Origin: Capitulum mitella | Lineage: Eukaryota > Arthropoda > Thecostraca > Pollicipedomorpha > Pollicipedidae | Assembly: GCA_030062745.1 (NCBI GenBank) | Contig: CP099840.1 | Coordinates: 28,771,006-28,835,005, forward strand | DNA: 64,000 nucleotides | Reading direction: 5' to 3' | Part shown: piece by piece, positions 44,700-57,600 of the stretch | Layout of the letters: every line of letters begins with the position of its first letter | Numbering within the stretch: position 1 is the first letter of the stretch | The notes under the pieces: model-generated | What the model was told of the DNA's origin: nothing | The model's database searches: none | Seen by the model: the letters and a program-made list of their open reading frames with translations, nothing else | Program-made: the position numbers and the translations under genes

Positions 44700-47600
44700 T
44701 TGATGCTAGAGCCTAAATATCTTAGTTTTTCGATTACTTTAAGAATTATGCCTTTACGCTGATGAAACTTTCCACATCGCCGTTTCAGATGAAGTGCCCT
44801 CTTCCGGGAAAGATCCGTTCACAGTCGGACAACAAATGAGACTGCTTGCTATAGATGACGAATATGTATAAAAAATAATGATAATGATGTCGACCAACAC
44901 TTCAAACAGAGGCTACGGAGGCATAACGCCATCCATTCGGCGCCCGACTCCGCCACTGCCGGCGAAGGACTGACCACGCGTCTGGCTGTTTTCATCGCTG
45001 CTGCCGAACAGACAGGGTGGCCCATGTCCACAACCCCACGGTGCCGAAATAACCGTAGATGAAGCCGGGAAGCAGAAATGCTGCTGAAAGACGGCAGTGA
45101 TTGCCGAAATGAGGTAAGGGCGTAGAATCATGGACAACCAGAACAACATCGAAGGAAACGCAGTACCAAGTTTCAGCTTGATACCAGGTCGGGTCACGGA
45201 GCTATGACCTAAAATGTCAGTCCGCGTACCCTATATCGCAATGGCCATGAAATGAAATTTTTGAAATAGAGTGAATTCAAATGATTGAAAACGTTTACAG
45301 GTAATATTAAATGCACACGAGATCATTGCAAGTGACCCCAAGGTCACTGGAGGTCATTTCAGGTCAAAGGTCAACAGTTGATCAGAAGAACGTGTGACCA
45401 TGACAGTTTCCCCTTTTTCACGTCCCTGGCACCGCCTATGCTAACATTATACAAACATTGTAATGCAATTTGTACTTCTTTAGCATAGCATGACTAGCAG
45501 AAGCCAAAAAAGTGTTTTTGCCTCTTTTGTTCACTCAGTTGTTAGAAAACTAACCCTCCTATTTTTGAAACCCTGTGAACGCCCATGAATTTTATCAAAA
45601 TTTCAGATTTGTGGACCTATGGTAAAAGCCCTATCCATCAGCTCTCGATTCATGCCAGTTTCATTGAAATCGGTCCATAAACAGCGGAGTTATAAGAAGT
45701 CCAAAAGTACCCCCTATTTTGACATTTGTGCCCCCCGTATCTACACATTTCAAAATTTTGAATTTTTTTTTATAAAAATGTAGTTGACGCCACGGCAAAT
45801 CGATTGCCGTTTGTTGCAATGAAATCGGACCAGTAGTTCTCGAGATCTCAGGGGGGCCGAATCCGCCCCCCCCCCTGCCGGGAATCGACTATACCGTGTA
45901 GCCCTCCGGGAATAGGGTTAAGGATATAGGTCTCAATGGCACGATATTGACGCGACGTATCGCATCGTGGCGAAAGCGGGAGGGAGGGGGGGGGCGGAGG
46001 GAATAAGGCGGCACAGGGCTGAACGCTACAGGGTCGAGAAAACCGATGCAGAGCTACTTTGCTGTCGCTGGCCACAAAGATACGCCATGCATACAGTTTT
46101 CCCTGAAGCCAGGCGTTAGTCGAAAAGTCTTCGCATTGTTTGTGATATATTCATTGTAGCGTAGACAACAGAAGTATCGCTATCTTATAAGTCAAACAAA
46201 TGCCGGAGTTCGACGGGTATTGGTCTCTAGATGCAACAAGAAGTCGTCAGAAGCCGTGACTCGTAAAATCTGATCTCCTTTCGGTAGGAAACACACATAA
46301 CCATAGCGCGACAAAACAGCCGGTGAGTTCGGTTTAGCCCGCATCGAGTCGATGCGACGTTGATTTACCGCGATGTCTGTGGTGATGGCCCGTCAGGTAA
46401 AGTGACCACCACACCGGACCGACCCAAGCGGCAGCACTGGCGCCACCTGACCACTGACCTGCGGCAAATCCTCACAGGAGGGCGCCACCGGCGTCACACT
46501 GGTGTAGCGGTTAGAGATGCGCGCGTTTCATGATGAACTGTCCAATACACGATTGTCCTGTCGATATGAACTGTTCGATACTCAACCAGTGGCTCCGTAG
46601 GACTTCGCGGCGTCGTTGCCGACGTGGTGGTATGTCGGCCGACAGACGACAGTACTTAAATGCATCTCCTCTCGCGATGATTGTTCGTCTTTCTCCATTG
46701 TTCGCCGATTAGTCATCGCCTGCACGAAACATCACGGATAGAGCAGTCGCACTTTTTCGGGTAATCGTTGTCACCAAGCCTGTTCTACCTTCGCACTGTT
46801 TTGGCCAACTGCTTTTCCGAACTGGCCGCGCTGACAACTGTGGATCTGCATACTGTGTTCGGTCGAACAGCGCTCGCTGCTGCTGTGAAGATGCAAGCTT
46901 CCTCTGAGTGCGGTCCTACTCTACCCGTCCGTCCGGGCGGCCAGTGCCGTACCTGGGCTGCGGGGAGGCCCGCCAGACCGATCACGGAAGGTCTGTGTTG
47001 CAGACACGCTCGTATTTATGTCAACGCGTTTACACTCGCCGCCGACCGGCGCTTCGCACCAGTCAGCGACGCCAGACCTCCCAGCTTCCCGTTCATGACT
47101 CGGTCCACTGGGCGAGGTCTCCTCTCAACAAACACAAGAAGGCTACCACTACGGCACCGCCACGGTCACGTGCAGCCCGGTTGGCTGATTAGCGTTCACC
47201 GTAGAGCAGCCTCGGCAGATCGCACGAGGGAAGAAAACTCTCACAGCAATTTCTCAAAAGTCATGTTAACAACCAAGCATTTACATTGAACTAATCCGGA
47301 CGAACATAACTGATACACAATGCAACACACCAACACTATAAACGCAATGTTGGGAAAGTCCCCACCCCCTAAATGCCGTTATCCTCTTTTGCCCAATACC
47401 CGAAGGACCTATCCCAAGGAAGCCACGGTGCGAATCGCCCCGATGGGCGGGCCGCACACGCAGACACCGCTCGGTGGCCGCAACGCCGGGGCACAGCCCT
47501 TGCCGCCGCCTGGCGGCCGCACAGGTCGCAGCTCACACTGCCCCAGGCGGCGGCGCTCCGAGACGGCGCTCCGATGTGAGCGCCCGGAGGCGCTCACGGC

Positions 47601-50600
47601 ACCGTGGCCTCATTACTCTTTACAGTAGCAGTTTTCTGCTTGGCGTGATAGTTTGACTATTGTCGACATCGTCCGTGCCAATATTCCTCGTCTTCAGCAC
47701 TTCTCTTTTCACAAATTGTCTTTGTCACTTTTTCGTTTATTCGTCAGAGACACAGAGGTTCAGCTTTCACCACCTATATTCTTGACGTCAAACACTAACC
47801 ACCCACAGCACAAGCACTTCACTACTTCACGAGCGTCACGAGGTCCACCACATGTGCCGACAGAGATCTAGATAGATAAATAGATATTGAGCGAAAACCG
47901 GCTCTGCTTATATACTACCTACGAACGGAAATGATGAAAGGGGATGGTGCAATTACGATATCATATACAACCAATCAGGAGGCGTTCTGCAATCCGAATA
48001 TTCTGGAAAGACTAGGCTTTAGCCAATGAACGGGCGTGAGAACGCACGGAATTTAAAGAACTGGCTGATGCAAGGCGGATGCAAGAACCCAGAAGTTTCC
48101 GCGGGTGTGAGCTATTTTAAGGTTAGAAAAAGGAAGTATCGTTTAACATTACGGATATGATTCACCTAGTGCTACTGCGGCACGAATGATGTACTTCAGG
48201 TGCCAATGCGTTCTCAGAAGTCTTTGTTGGATTCCCTTCGGTGCCGACTCTGGAGAAGAAGGCATCTAATAGCCTTAGACAGTCTTAATAAACCAAAGAC
48301 TTGAAGGAAAGTCTATACGATTTAAAGAAATTTAGAAAACACTGGAATTTGAAGGTTTTCTGAAACGGCAACTCTAAAGCCATGAGGTGAACATTGCTAC
48401 ACAGGTGTCCCAATGAATGTTGCTTTTTTCCAGCTTCTGTTGACTTCTCCGCTGTTTTTCGACGGTCACAGCCATGCATCGGATTCCAGCTCAACCACTC
48501 AGCGATACCCGGGGTGGTGACATCTGTTCTTGCCGGATCGGTGGCTTGCTCTGTTTTGTGGCGTGCCTGCTCTCCTAATCACTCTGTTATGCCTGAACGG
48601 CGGAAGGCGCTGCCCTGGACGACGGCGGCCGAGTCGGGGGTTGAAGTTGTCCTCTTGGCGTTCCCCGTCGCGTTTCTTGCCCTGAGGCGGCTACCCATAC
48701 ATCCAAACAACACCGCTCGAGGTCGCAGCTGCCGCCCTCTGACAGATATTTTGTGACGCCATGGTGTCCAGGTGTCCGCTGGACGGTGCGTTGTTTTCCG
48801 ACTTATGTTGACTTTCTGGGCCGGGGACGGTAGAGGGGGACGCCGGGCCGGTACCGGCTGGCGGACAAAGGCTCGGTCCCGCCGCTGTCGAAAAGTCGGT
48901 GCGTCGCTGGTGTCTGCACGGAACAAGAGAGAATGTGTGCTCACGAAATCCGGTCCTTTCTTTGTTTGCAACAGGTGAGGTATTTTTGTCCTGGCATGTT
49001 TAGTCGCTGCTATGAAGTCTTTCAGTGCAAGAAATGCGCATTACTTTAACTGTACTCAGTGGTTAACTGTCATTGATACTGCCAGCAACTTTTTACCATG
49101 GACGATGTAATTTGCAGCAGTGACACAATAACGTACGTAGCAATGAAAACGCCGAAATGTTTTCCATTCCTTGTATACTCTAAATATCTTGGCATGCACA
49201 TCACGTGGTTTCCTGTTTATCAGACGAATTGTTGAAACTAAGAGGGAAGGCGCGGCAAGCCAAAGACAGCATCGACATTGCCAGTGGACGAGAAACGTTA
49301 GAGACTGGCCGAGTCAGAAGGTGATCAGACTAGACATACCTGAGAAATGTTTCCCACAAAACATACGGATCACTTCTTTTTCCCCACAGTTAATACCGTT
49401 CATATTTTTAGGGTTGGTAAAGCTTTCTTGACCGCGTGATAAAGAAAATGCTCCACCAGAAAGAACCTCAGAGAAGGAAGAAGCCTCCGTTGCATCACAT
49501 TACACGCTTTCATCAGTTTCAAGACAACTTACAGTTGCCGGTAAGTATTATAAATATATGGAAATAGATAGATGATGTTGTTTTGTTTTCTGTGGAAGGT
49601 AATAAATTCACATTTCGTTTTAGATCGGGATGTGAAATTACCTGTGTAATATAGGTTACAATATTGCAGCTTTTTGCATATTACTGATGAAATATTTATC
49701 TTTTTCACGTCTTCAAAATGTACAGAAACCGATTCTTCATGTGGTGTTTTCGAGTCCTGACACTGCAAAGGGGAAAATCCACATGCACTCATGTGGATGA
49801 TGCACGCATGCACTCAAATCAACAAGGCGCCTTTAGGGTGCATAATGAGCGAGGCCTATTTCGTTGCGACGTGCATCATCATTTTCCCTTCATGAATTGC
49901 ACAGTACACTAATAACATACATGCGTTTTCCGTTTGTCAGGTTTTTAGTAATGATGCTTTTGATAGTGTGACGTGCAATATGCAGTGTGATGATCCAGCA
50001 ACATTGCAACAGTTTGTAAACTTTCGATCCAAGATGTTGTTTGGTCGATTGGAGCCTCGCGAGCTCGCTGGCGGTGTCCGTTTGGCGCTACGGCTGAGCC
50101 TTTGCAACATTGTGCAACATTCCACAACAACGTGAAAAATGGGCCAGATCGATACCTGCGGCCGCCAGAACACGCCTGAACCCGTGCCAGGACGTCGCGG
50201 GCCTCCGAATGTGTCACCAGCCGGACACGGCTGTAGCCGCCCACGTCCGTTGCTGTGGAGCCGTCGCCTGCCGTGAACGGGGGCGTCTGCGTACAAACGG
50301 TCTGCATTTTGCGGCCACTGCCACCAACAGAACATTTAAAGGATGAGACAGGTCAAATGTGGACAGAGTATAGACGGTTCACTTTTTACGTCGAGGGTTT
50401 TAGTTATGGAGATGAACGGTGAGATCCGGGCGAGGCAAAGGACTGACGGATGGGTCCCTGTATCACTCTCAGACCCACGGTCATCTGGTGCCAAACAGAG
50501 ATGAAATCGGATAAACATACATCCCACCGGGAGAATGTTCAGAATTCCGATTGACTGACATTGTTCGTATGATGTGACTAATTTCTCCCTTCGAGGCCAG

Positions 50601-51540
50601 CTGTTTCTGCTAATTCCTGCAAGCGCCCGTACGCCTCCACTTGTTCCTAATATCCCATCCACCCCGTCGTCCGTCATCCCCTGTCATGTCTTCCCCCGTC
50701 AACTGTCTCATCAATAACACGTCACGGGCCCACTTTTTCCCTGCCAGTGGTGCAGGATCACCAGAAACACCGTGAAGCCTCCAGGATGAATGCCCATTCC
50801 CTTAAATAAAACGGTCATAGAAACTCTGCCTAATCACGGGCTGGGGACCCCTCGGACCCGTAAGTCCGCACCGCACCCCTTTCCCATCCCTGCCCCTTAG
50901 GTTAGCCCCGGACGCATACCAGAGGTATCCCAGACGCAGCGGCGTAAACCGCACGGCACAAGGGTCTCACATACCACCGATATTGTCGGTGCGGTCAGTC
51001 TCTCTGTCGGCGCCGTCCTGGGATTGGGCCCCTTCTTGCAACACCCGTCGGCCCCCTTTTCCATTTATGGCGGGATCCGAGCTTCAAATGGTGGCCCCCA
51101 ATGAGGCAGGTTTATTGGAATAACGAATTTTACCTCGCGTAGGTGTACCCCCGACACGTCGGATAGGTTTTCCTCGTACACAGGGGTACTGCACACAGGT
51201 CTTCAGCCTCGATGTTGCTGGCCATTCTCAATCGGTGTTTGTTTGTAGTCATTCAGCATTGACCCGCCGCCCTGCGGCCTAAGCCTTTGTGGCGGTGGGT
51301 GGCGACAAACTCATCTCCCGTTGGCGATGTTCGCCGCTCCGGGAAGTGGACAGCGCAGTTCCGTCAACTGACGGCAGTCAACGCGCCAGACCTGATGCGA
51401 CCGATCATCAGGTGGCATATCCGAGACCTCTCTGGAGACCTTCTATACTTACATTACATCCTCCCCTTGCGGTCGCCTCGCTGCCCTCCCCCGAAAACGT
51501 CCCTGTTCCATGTAACAACATAGGAAGATTTGAGGGCAAA
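44700..51540. other. Non-coding stretch with no recognised gene
   Basis: I found no recognisable protein or RNA gene in these 6.8 kb. Open frames reach at most 173 residues and lack domains. 45,230-45,860 reads like an old interspersed repeat (ACCCCAAGGTCACTGGAGG, GAAATCGG twice, and homopolymer C and T runs). The rest has ordinary composition. Confidence 0.5.
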
Positions 51541-51544
51541 AGTG

Positions 51545-52145
51545 CGTATCGCATAAGTTTGTCGGACTAAAATTCGTCCGACAAAAGTTCGTCATGCAGA
51601 AGTTCGTCGTGTAAAAGTTTGTCTTGGGCGAAAGTCCGTCTAGGACAGAAGTTCGTCGTGCAAACGTTGGTCGTGAAAAGGCTCGTCTAGTGCAAAAGTT
51701 CGTTCAGGGTAAAAGTTGTTCGAGGACAAAAGTCCGTCAAGAACAAGACTTCGTCTTCCAGAAGCTCGTCTACGACAAGGGCATAGGTAAAGACAAAGGC
51801 AAAGGTTCGTCCAAGACAAAAATCGTTGTAGGGCAGAAGTTCGCCTGCGGCAAAAGTTAGTACGAAGCAAAAGCTCGTCTAGGGTAAAAGTTTGTCTGCG
51901 ACAAAAATCTATCACGCGGAAGTTCATCTAGAACAAGAGTTCGTCTAGGACAAAAGCTCGCTTAGGAAAAGTTCGTCTCGCAAAGACTCGTTGAGAACAA
52001 AAGTTCGTCCTTGAAAAGTTCTTTTAGGATCAAGGTATGACACCATGAAATGTGGAAAGGCCTTGAGAATTAGTTCTGTCCTTACGAACTATGGCCCGAC
52101 GCACTATTGCTCTACGAACTTTTGTCCGACGAACTTCTGCCCATA
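51545..52145. repeat. AAAGTTCGTC-type minisatellite with an inverted end
   Basis: Around 30 degenerate units of about 17-20 bp with the core AAAAGTTCGTC, often preceded by CTAGGAC, fill 51,545-52,030. After a short spacer the last part (about 52,080-52,142) carries the unit on the other strand (CGAACTTTTGTCCGACGAAC). The left end has the matching CGTCCGACAAAAGTTCGTC, so the outer ends form an inverted repeat. A foldback-like or satellite-bearing DNA element is likely. Confidence 0.8.
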
Positions 52146-52413
52146 AAGTCCATAGGCCTAATGTTGAAATTATTCAAAGTTGGTGTGGCAGCTGCTATCC
52201 CTGCCCTATGGGCTGTCATACCCTTGCGTAAATATAATACAAGATGCACATGTGAGATGGGCTGTGCTAACAAGTAGATACCAAAGTTCACTCCCGGATG
52301 GGATAGACCATCCAGTCACGATTGAACGCGTGAATCGCTATCCTGTTTATGTTGTGAGTTGATATTTTTCCCATACGTTTTGTAAAACATTTAATGGCTC
52401 TTTTTTGTTCTAG

Positions 52414-53045
52414 ACTGCCCGAAAATTAGGCAAACTGGAGGCTTAGTGCCTACCGTATTTTGTACATAACCGACGTAATGTACAACCAAGCCCATACTTC
52501 TCGGTGCGTTTGGAGAAATGGCATCGAAATGTACAAACAGCACGATCATTTTCCTCAGAAACGCTTCGCCGGTCCAACACCAGCAATGGCGATAAGGCTG
52601 CCGTCTCAAGAGCCATCGCAAAATGGCTGTCAGGGAGCCGAGACCGGAATGGTCGAGGAATGGAACGGCTGCTTGCCAAGCATGCTGGGTCGGCAACAGC
52701 GGAGCCGGCCGCACGCAATGTCCGCAGCCGGCCCGGAGCTGACAAGAGCTGACGAAGACACCTTCAGGGATGCACAGAACCTGGAGTATGAACTTATGTA
52801 TAAGAATTTCAAAAACGGCAGAATGAGTGCAAGGCACAGATGGCCTTCACTGCGTTCACCTGCGTTTTGTTCCTTCGCAGTCACAGTTCCCTTTTCTAAC
52901 TGCGTGTGTGTACGTTCGTCCAGCTCCAAGTGCGTGTGTGCGCGCATGTGTGCTGTGCGTGCGTTTGGGTGTGCGTGCGCGTGCGAGTCCGCGAGCTATG
53001 AAATTTTGGCCGAGGAAATAAACGTTTGTGACTGGAATAAACACA
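52414..53045 (+). other. Possible terminal exon of an unrecognised transcript
   Basis: A good 3' splice site (CTTTTTTGTTCTAG, ending at 52,413) is followed 600 bp later by two AATAAA motifs near 53,018 and 53,034. The longest frame (200 residues) has no recognised domain, and its end runs through a GT-rich microsatellite-like stretch. It could be a non-coding RNA or a 3' UTR exon of a gene not otherwise visible; evidence is weak. Confidence 0.2.
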
Positions 53046-54258
53046 GTGTTTTTGTCGTTTGAATGAGCCCGAATACATGCAATGTGCAGCGTTCTCGGGT
53101 TTCCTCGGTCGTCGATACGCGTTCCGGTACGAGTGATGTATTTTGGAAACGGTTTCTGAGGAATTAATAATGATCGTTATAACAGTCCCTTGAATCTAAA
53201 CTATCGTACACAACATGAGAACAACGACCAACAGGCCCGACACGTGATATGAGAAAATCATTGCAAACGAATCGCAAAAGCAACGTGAGCGGCGGTGAAC
53301 GAAACTTAACTATACCGCCTGGTAGCCGTCAAACAAGAGCTCCCTCAAGACCAGCGCCACCGCGCGGCCGCCGAACAGCGACAGTTGACGAAGCTCGTTT
53401 AGACAAAGAACAACTAGCACAGTAACTGCTCTGGGTAATCAACTGCATCTTGGTAAACACTATCGTCAAAATGTACGCGAATAATTGTCTAACCTAGAGG
53501 ACACAGGCAGGCAGAGGACGATGATAAATGATGAATGCGACGATAACAGAACAAAGAGATACCAGACGAAAGAAAACAACAGAAAAGTGAACTATCGCAC
53601 CCTAGTTTGTTTTAATCAAGTCCAAACAAACTGCACCGCAACCATCTTCTAAACAATCACCAATAAACAGGAAAAAACTTGATTGACAGACAGGGGATGG
53701 TATGGGCTTAGCCACTTTTCTTACCGAGAGGTGGTGCGAAATACCCGATGAACACTTTAATGCCGCATGAAGACAAGTCTGTTTGCCCGAACGGGCACAA
53801 ACCGCAGTGGCGTCCTGTTTCCTCCCACAACGTCAAAAAGGGTGATCGGCCGGCCCCCGCGGCCAGATGGTCGGTTCGTGAGCGACCGAGCCGCGCAGGC
53901 GCGCCGCCAGAGCCAGAGCCGTGACGCCCGGGCGGCCAGCGGCGGCAACACAATGTATATCAACTATCATATACAGTTATGAAAACACAAAGGGCAGCCC
54001 CTTTTCAGCGAGGTGCCTGTTGGTTTTTGCTTTGTTTTTTTTAAAGCCGAGGATTCAGCTCCGGGCTGATGGGACCCGCTTCGAAGACCAAACCCCAATT
54101 GAATCTCTTCAGGACGAGGCTATCATGCACTTTGGCTTTAGTCCGTCATTTGGTATCGAGACCCTTCTTTTCCCGACAATCCACACTGATAAGGATTCTC
54201 CATTTTCACATTTCGCTTATTACAATTTCAAACTCGTTAGTGTCCTACAAATGCCGAC

Positions 54259-54262
<4 letters not shown>

Positions 54263-54311
<49 letters not shown>

Positions 54312-54312
54312 T

Positions 54313-54376
<64 letters not shown>

Positions 54377-54840
54377 GGGGGGGGTTTTGGGGGGGGGTTT
54401 TTTGGGGGGATTTTATAAGTTGTGTTAAAAAGAAAAAAGGAGAAAGAGGGAAAACACGAATATATAATAAATTTAAATTTTTAATTTATTAATTTGTTTT
54501 TTTTGGTTTTTTAGGTAGGGGGGGGGGGGGGGGGGGGGGGGGGACCCTTGGGTTGAGGAGGTCGGGGGGGGGGGGGGTGGGAGGGGGGAGGGGGAGGGAA
54601 TTGGGGGTGGATTTTGTTGTTGGGGTTTTCTTTCTTTTTTGGGGGGGGGGGGGTTTTTGGGGCAAATTTCTTCACTTTTTTTTTTTTATTTAATTTTTTT
54701 AAAAAATTGATTGGGGCGGGGAAAAGGACGGGGAGGCGGGGGGGAGGGGGGAAGAGAATAACAAAAAAAGGGGACGCTTGTGGTGGGGGGGGCCCGGGTA
54801 TTGGGAAAAAAACCCAAAGGATTTTTTTTTTGTTATTCCC
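54263..54840 (+). repeat. Poly-T / poly-G low-complexity stretch
   Basis: More than 100 T with a few A, then alternating long G and T runs, e.g. about 30 G at 54,520-54,543. Such sequence is unlike the flanks and may be poor-quality or gap-filling sequence. Frames across it (poly-Phe) are meaningless. Confidence 0.9.
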
Positions 54841-54869
54841 ACTTTAAAATGACCAAGCCGTGACTTCCC

Positions 54870-55110
54870 CAAGGACAGCCTGCGAGGGCCCACAGTGAGC
54901 GGCCCATTCGATTCGATGCCCGCTGCCTGGGATCAGGTCGGGTTATCCGGAGTAAGATGGGTTTGCCCACATTCAGACTCAGGTTGGCCAAGTACAGGTA
55001 TGTGGCCTGCCCAAGGGCAGTCTGCGTGGGCCCGCGGTGCATGGTCCATTAGATTGGGTGCCTGCTGCCTGGGATCAGCTTGGGCTATCCGGAGTATCCG
55101 GAGTCTCCGG
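54870..55110 (+). repeat. 141-bp direct repeat
   Basis: GCTGCCTGGGATCAG lies at about 54,922 and again at about 55,063, with GGGCTATCCGGAGTA or GGGTTATCCGGAGTA after each and GGGCCCRCGGTG-like or GGGCCCACAGTG words before each. The period is 141 bp. Related degenerate words continue to about 55,380. Confidence 0.7.
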
Positions 55111-55410
55111 AGGCCTGGGTCTGCCCGTGAACAGCCGGCTCGGGTCCACACTTCTGCTGCGTTAAGGCATATCTCTGTCCCGGGATAACTGCGGCAAGCC
55201 CGTGCAGTGCTCGGACACGCCCGAACACATGTTGGGTTTACCCGCTCGGGGTAGTGTGGCTCCGTTTGCGGGGCCCCAGGACAAACTTGGTGCCTTGTGT
55301 TAAACGCCGAGCAGACCCACAACGCAGTGCGGGTTAGCCCATACAAGCAGCGCGGGCTAGCCCGACCACGGCTCAAGTGGGGCTACACCAAAATTGCTGG
55401 CTGGGTATTT

Positions 55411-55495
55411 GGTGGACCCAAACCAACAATGGGTGGGCCCAAATCAACACTGGGTGGGTCAGGGTCCTCTCAAAAGAATATAAATTGGCACCCCT
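55411..55495 (+). repeat. Interspersed repeat, copy 3 (3' fragment)
   Basis: The end portion of the family at 36,588-36,994 and 43,582-44,045: GGGTGGGCCCAAATCAACAC, GGTCAGGGTC, AAAGAATATAAATTGGCACC, then CCTG. The GGTGGACCCAAACCAACAAT just before it is an internal partial doubling. Confidence 0.7.
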
Positions 55496-56872
55496 GGTTA
55501 GGTACGTTAGCATGGTATGCCAGCATGTCTTACCTGGTCCGTCAATGCCATGTCCACTGAACATTAACCACCAATGACCATGTCCATCCAAGTCATGCCA
55601 ACCATGACTTGGCATGGTTAGCATGGGTTAAATTTTCCAAATAGATGTTGACAATGAATGCAGTTTAAAAACACTGTGGTTCTTCTTTGAATAAATATGG
55701 TTTTGCATTGTTCATGACTGACACTCGCATGACTCCAAAATGTATATGGGGTCCGAAAGTCCTGTTCCTGTTCCCTAGTGTGAACTGGAGTGCAGTTTTT
55801 ATGCTGGAGGACATAGTTTTTCTGTCTTCCTTCATGCTGTTCTTTTGAACCGTTATGTTTTGTTTTTGATGTGTGACACCCTGAAAAGATGTATTTTTCA
55901 ATGCCGTGCTTTGATTAAAGGGGTTGTAAAGTAGGTTAACACAGTTATCCATTTTTTTCAGTTATGTGTTACATATTTTATGTCGTACATCCATAGCTTT
56001 ATTCAAAACAGGGCATTGTGGTAATGGGACAATTTCCACATCTGCAGCCTTGGAGCTCACTGCTTGCTTGTGTTCATCTGACGGCAAAAGCCGCATTTTC
56101 ATGTGATGGTAAAAGGATGTGTGTATGTTTCATAACCCCACATTTTTATCAGCCAAATTGCCAGCACAGGAGGCTGGCAGTTTGTGGGAGGCAAACTGCA
56201 ATTGGAATTGGTTTGAAATTGAAAAAAAAGTTTGAAATTTGAAAAGAAAATTGGAGGGAGGCAGGCCTGTCTCCCTCCAAACATGGGGATTTGCAAGAAC
56301 CACTGCATCAGGAGCATTTACACCATGCATCACATCTAGGATGACTGAAAATGAATGCTGTCCCTTGGCCTCAGGTGAACATTAAATGATTGATAGCCCA
56401 AATATAAGAATTTAACATCGAAATTGATGATTGTATGGCAGGATTACCAGGAATGTGGTGTAAATATACCATTTGGTCATGCATTTTCCTTTAGATTGCT
56501 TTGCATTGTGTGGTCCACATGTTCAGCTTATTTGGGTATGGGTCATCCACACAGGTTAAGTCTCAGATCAAGGAATGAAACAGAACTCAACAATTTAAAT
56601 TAGCTTCAGCACTACGATTGAAATGCATATTGTGTGCCCTTTCTGCACATGCTGAGTAAAGGTGTGATGGCAAGACAGTGTGGTGACAAAAAAAAACCAT
56701 TGTCAGACGTGACATCTCTCTTTCCTTTTTAACACGCTTCTGTGCCAACTACAGGTCCCTCAACCACACAACTAGCAGAAAGCTGAAGTCACTTCACCTG
56801 ATGATGCAGATGTCCAGAGGTTAGCACTGTTGGCTACCTTTTTGTCAGGTTGTGCATGCTGTGTGTTGATTT

Positions 56873-56976
<104 letters not shown>

Positions 56977-57048
56977 TCTTTATATCGTGATGACATATCT
57001 TGTAGGCACACTATGATGTTGACATGGAGATCGGAAGATCGGCTATGA

Positions 57049-57313
57049 TGTAGCACGCCACGTCACACTGTGCTGAATCTGGTCTGAACGACCAAGTCGG
57101 TGACGCGCGCGAAAGAACTTTTACTCCAGAGGACAGCCGCGCCCTATATAGGAGGTACGATCACCTAGCGATTTGTTTACACTGCGCAAGCCACTGTGTG
57201 TCGTCACTTGGAGTGACTCCGTCGGTGCCCGCCATGGGCATTGAATAAACAGTCCAGATCTCGGCCGTCCGGACGCTTGTGCTTCATCTTCACCCCGATT
57301 TTAACGGACACAG
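57049..57313 (+). mobile_element. Solo LTR of a retrotransposon
   Basis: A 265-bp unit starts TGTAGCACGCC and ends GGACACAG. It is flanked by the 5-bp direct repeat TATGA (57,044-57,048 and 57,314-57,318). Inside, in LTR order, are a TATA box (CCCTATATAGG, about 57,145) and an AATAAA at 57,244-57,249. No internal retrotransposon genes adjoin it, so it is a solo LTR left after recombination. The 5-bp duplication suits Ty3/Gypsy or BEL/Pao; the non-CA 3' end is slightly irregular. Confidence 0.7.
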
Positions 57314-57389
57314 TATGATGCGGTATGCCATGTTTTCATGAAAACAAAGTAATAGTACATAAGAAAGGTGCATGTATTATGTGACTGTC

Positions 57390-57600
57390 GTGTCGGTGGC
57401 TCAGTTGGTTAAGCGTCTGTTGTCGCTGCCCGCCATGGCCAGGTGGGTTCGAATCGTCTCGGCCCTCACTTTCTCTCCTGGAGATCACTTAATCCTCCAG
57501 GCGACCCATAGAAGACGCTGACTACCGCGCGATCGTGTGGGTCATACCCGCAAGTTAAACATTCGCCTCCGAATTATGCAATTACGTTGGCATAGCGTGA
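57390..57600 (+). mobile_element. tRNA-derived SINE
   Basis: A Pol III type 2 promoter is visible: A box TGGCTCAGTTGG at 57,397-57,408 and B box GGTTCGAATC at 57,446-57,455. The ends do not pair as a tRNA acceptor stem, and about 130 bp of unrelated body follows, so it is a SINE rather than a functional tRNA gene. The 3' boundary is not certain. Confidence 0.65.

Noticed and set aside
46768..47289. 173-residue plus-strand frame
   Set aside because: No recognisable domain, no matching neighbours or splice pattern; expected by chance in moderately GC-rich DNA.
51545..52145. CRISPR-like array
   Set aside because: Units are only 17-20 bp, diverged, without regular unique spacers, and the DNA is plainly eukaryotic.
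52460..53062. 200-residue plus-strand frame
   Set aside because: No recognised domain, overlapping competing frames, and the C-terminal part reads through a TGCGTG-type repeat. Kept only as a possible terminal exon.
54895..55376. Frames of 97-147 residues on both strands
   Set aside because: They lie over a 141-bp direct repeat next to an apparent artefact and resemble no family.
57390..57462. Functional tRNA gene
   Set aside because: A and B boxes are present, but the ends do not form a 7-bp acceptor stem and unrelated body sequence follows, so a SINE is the better reading.
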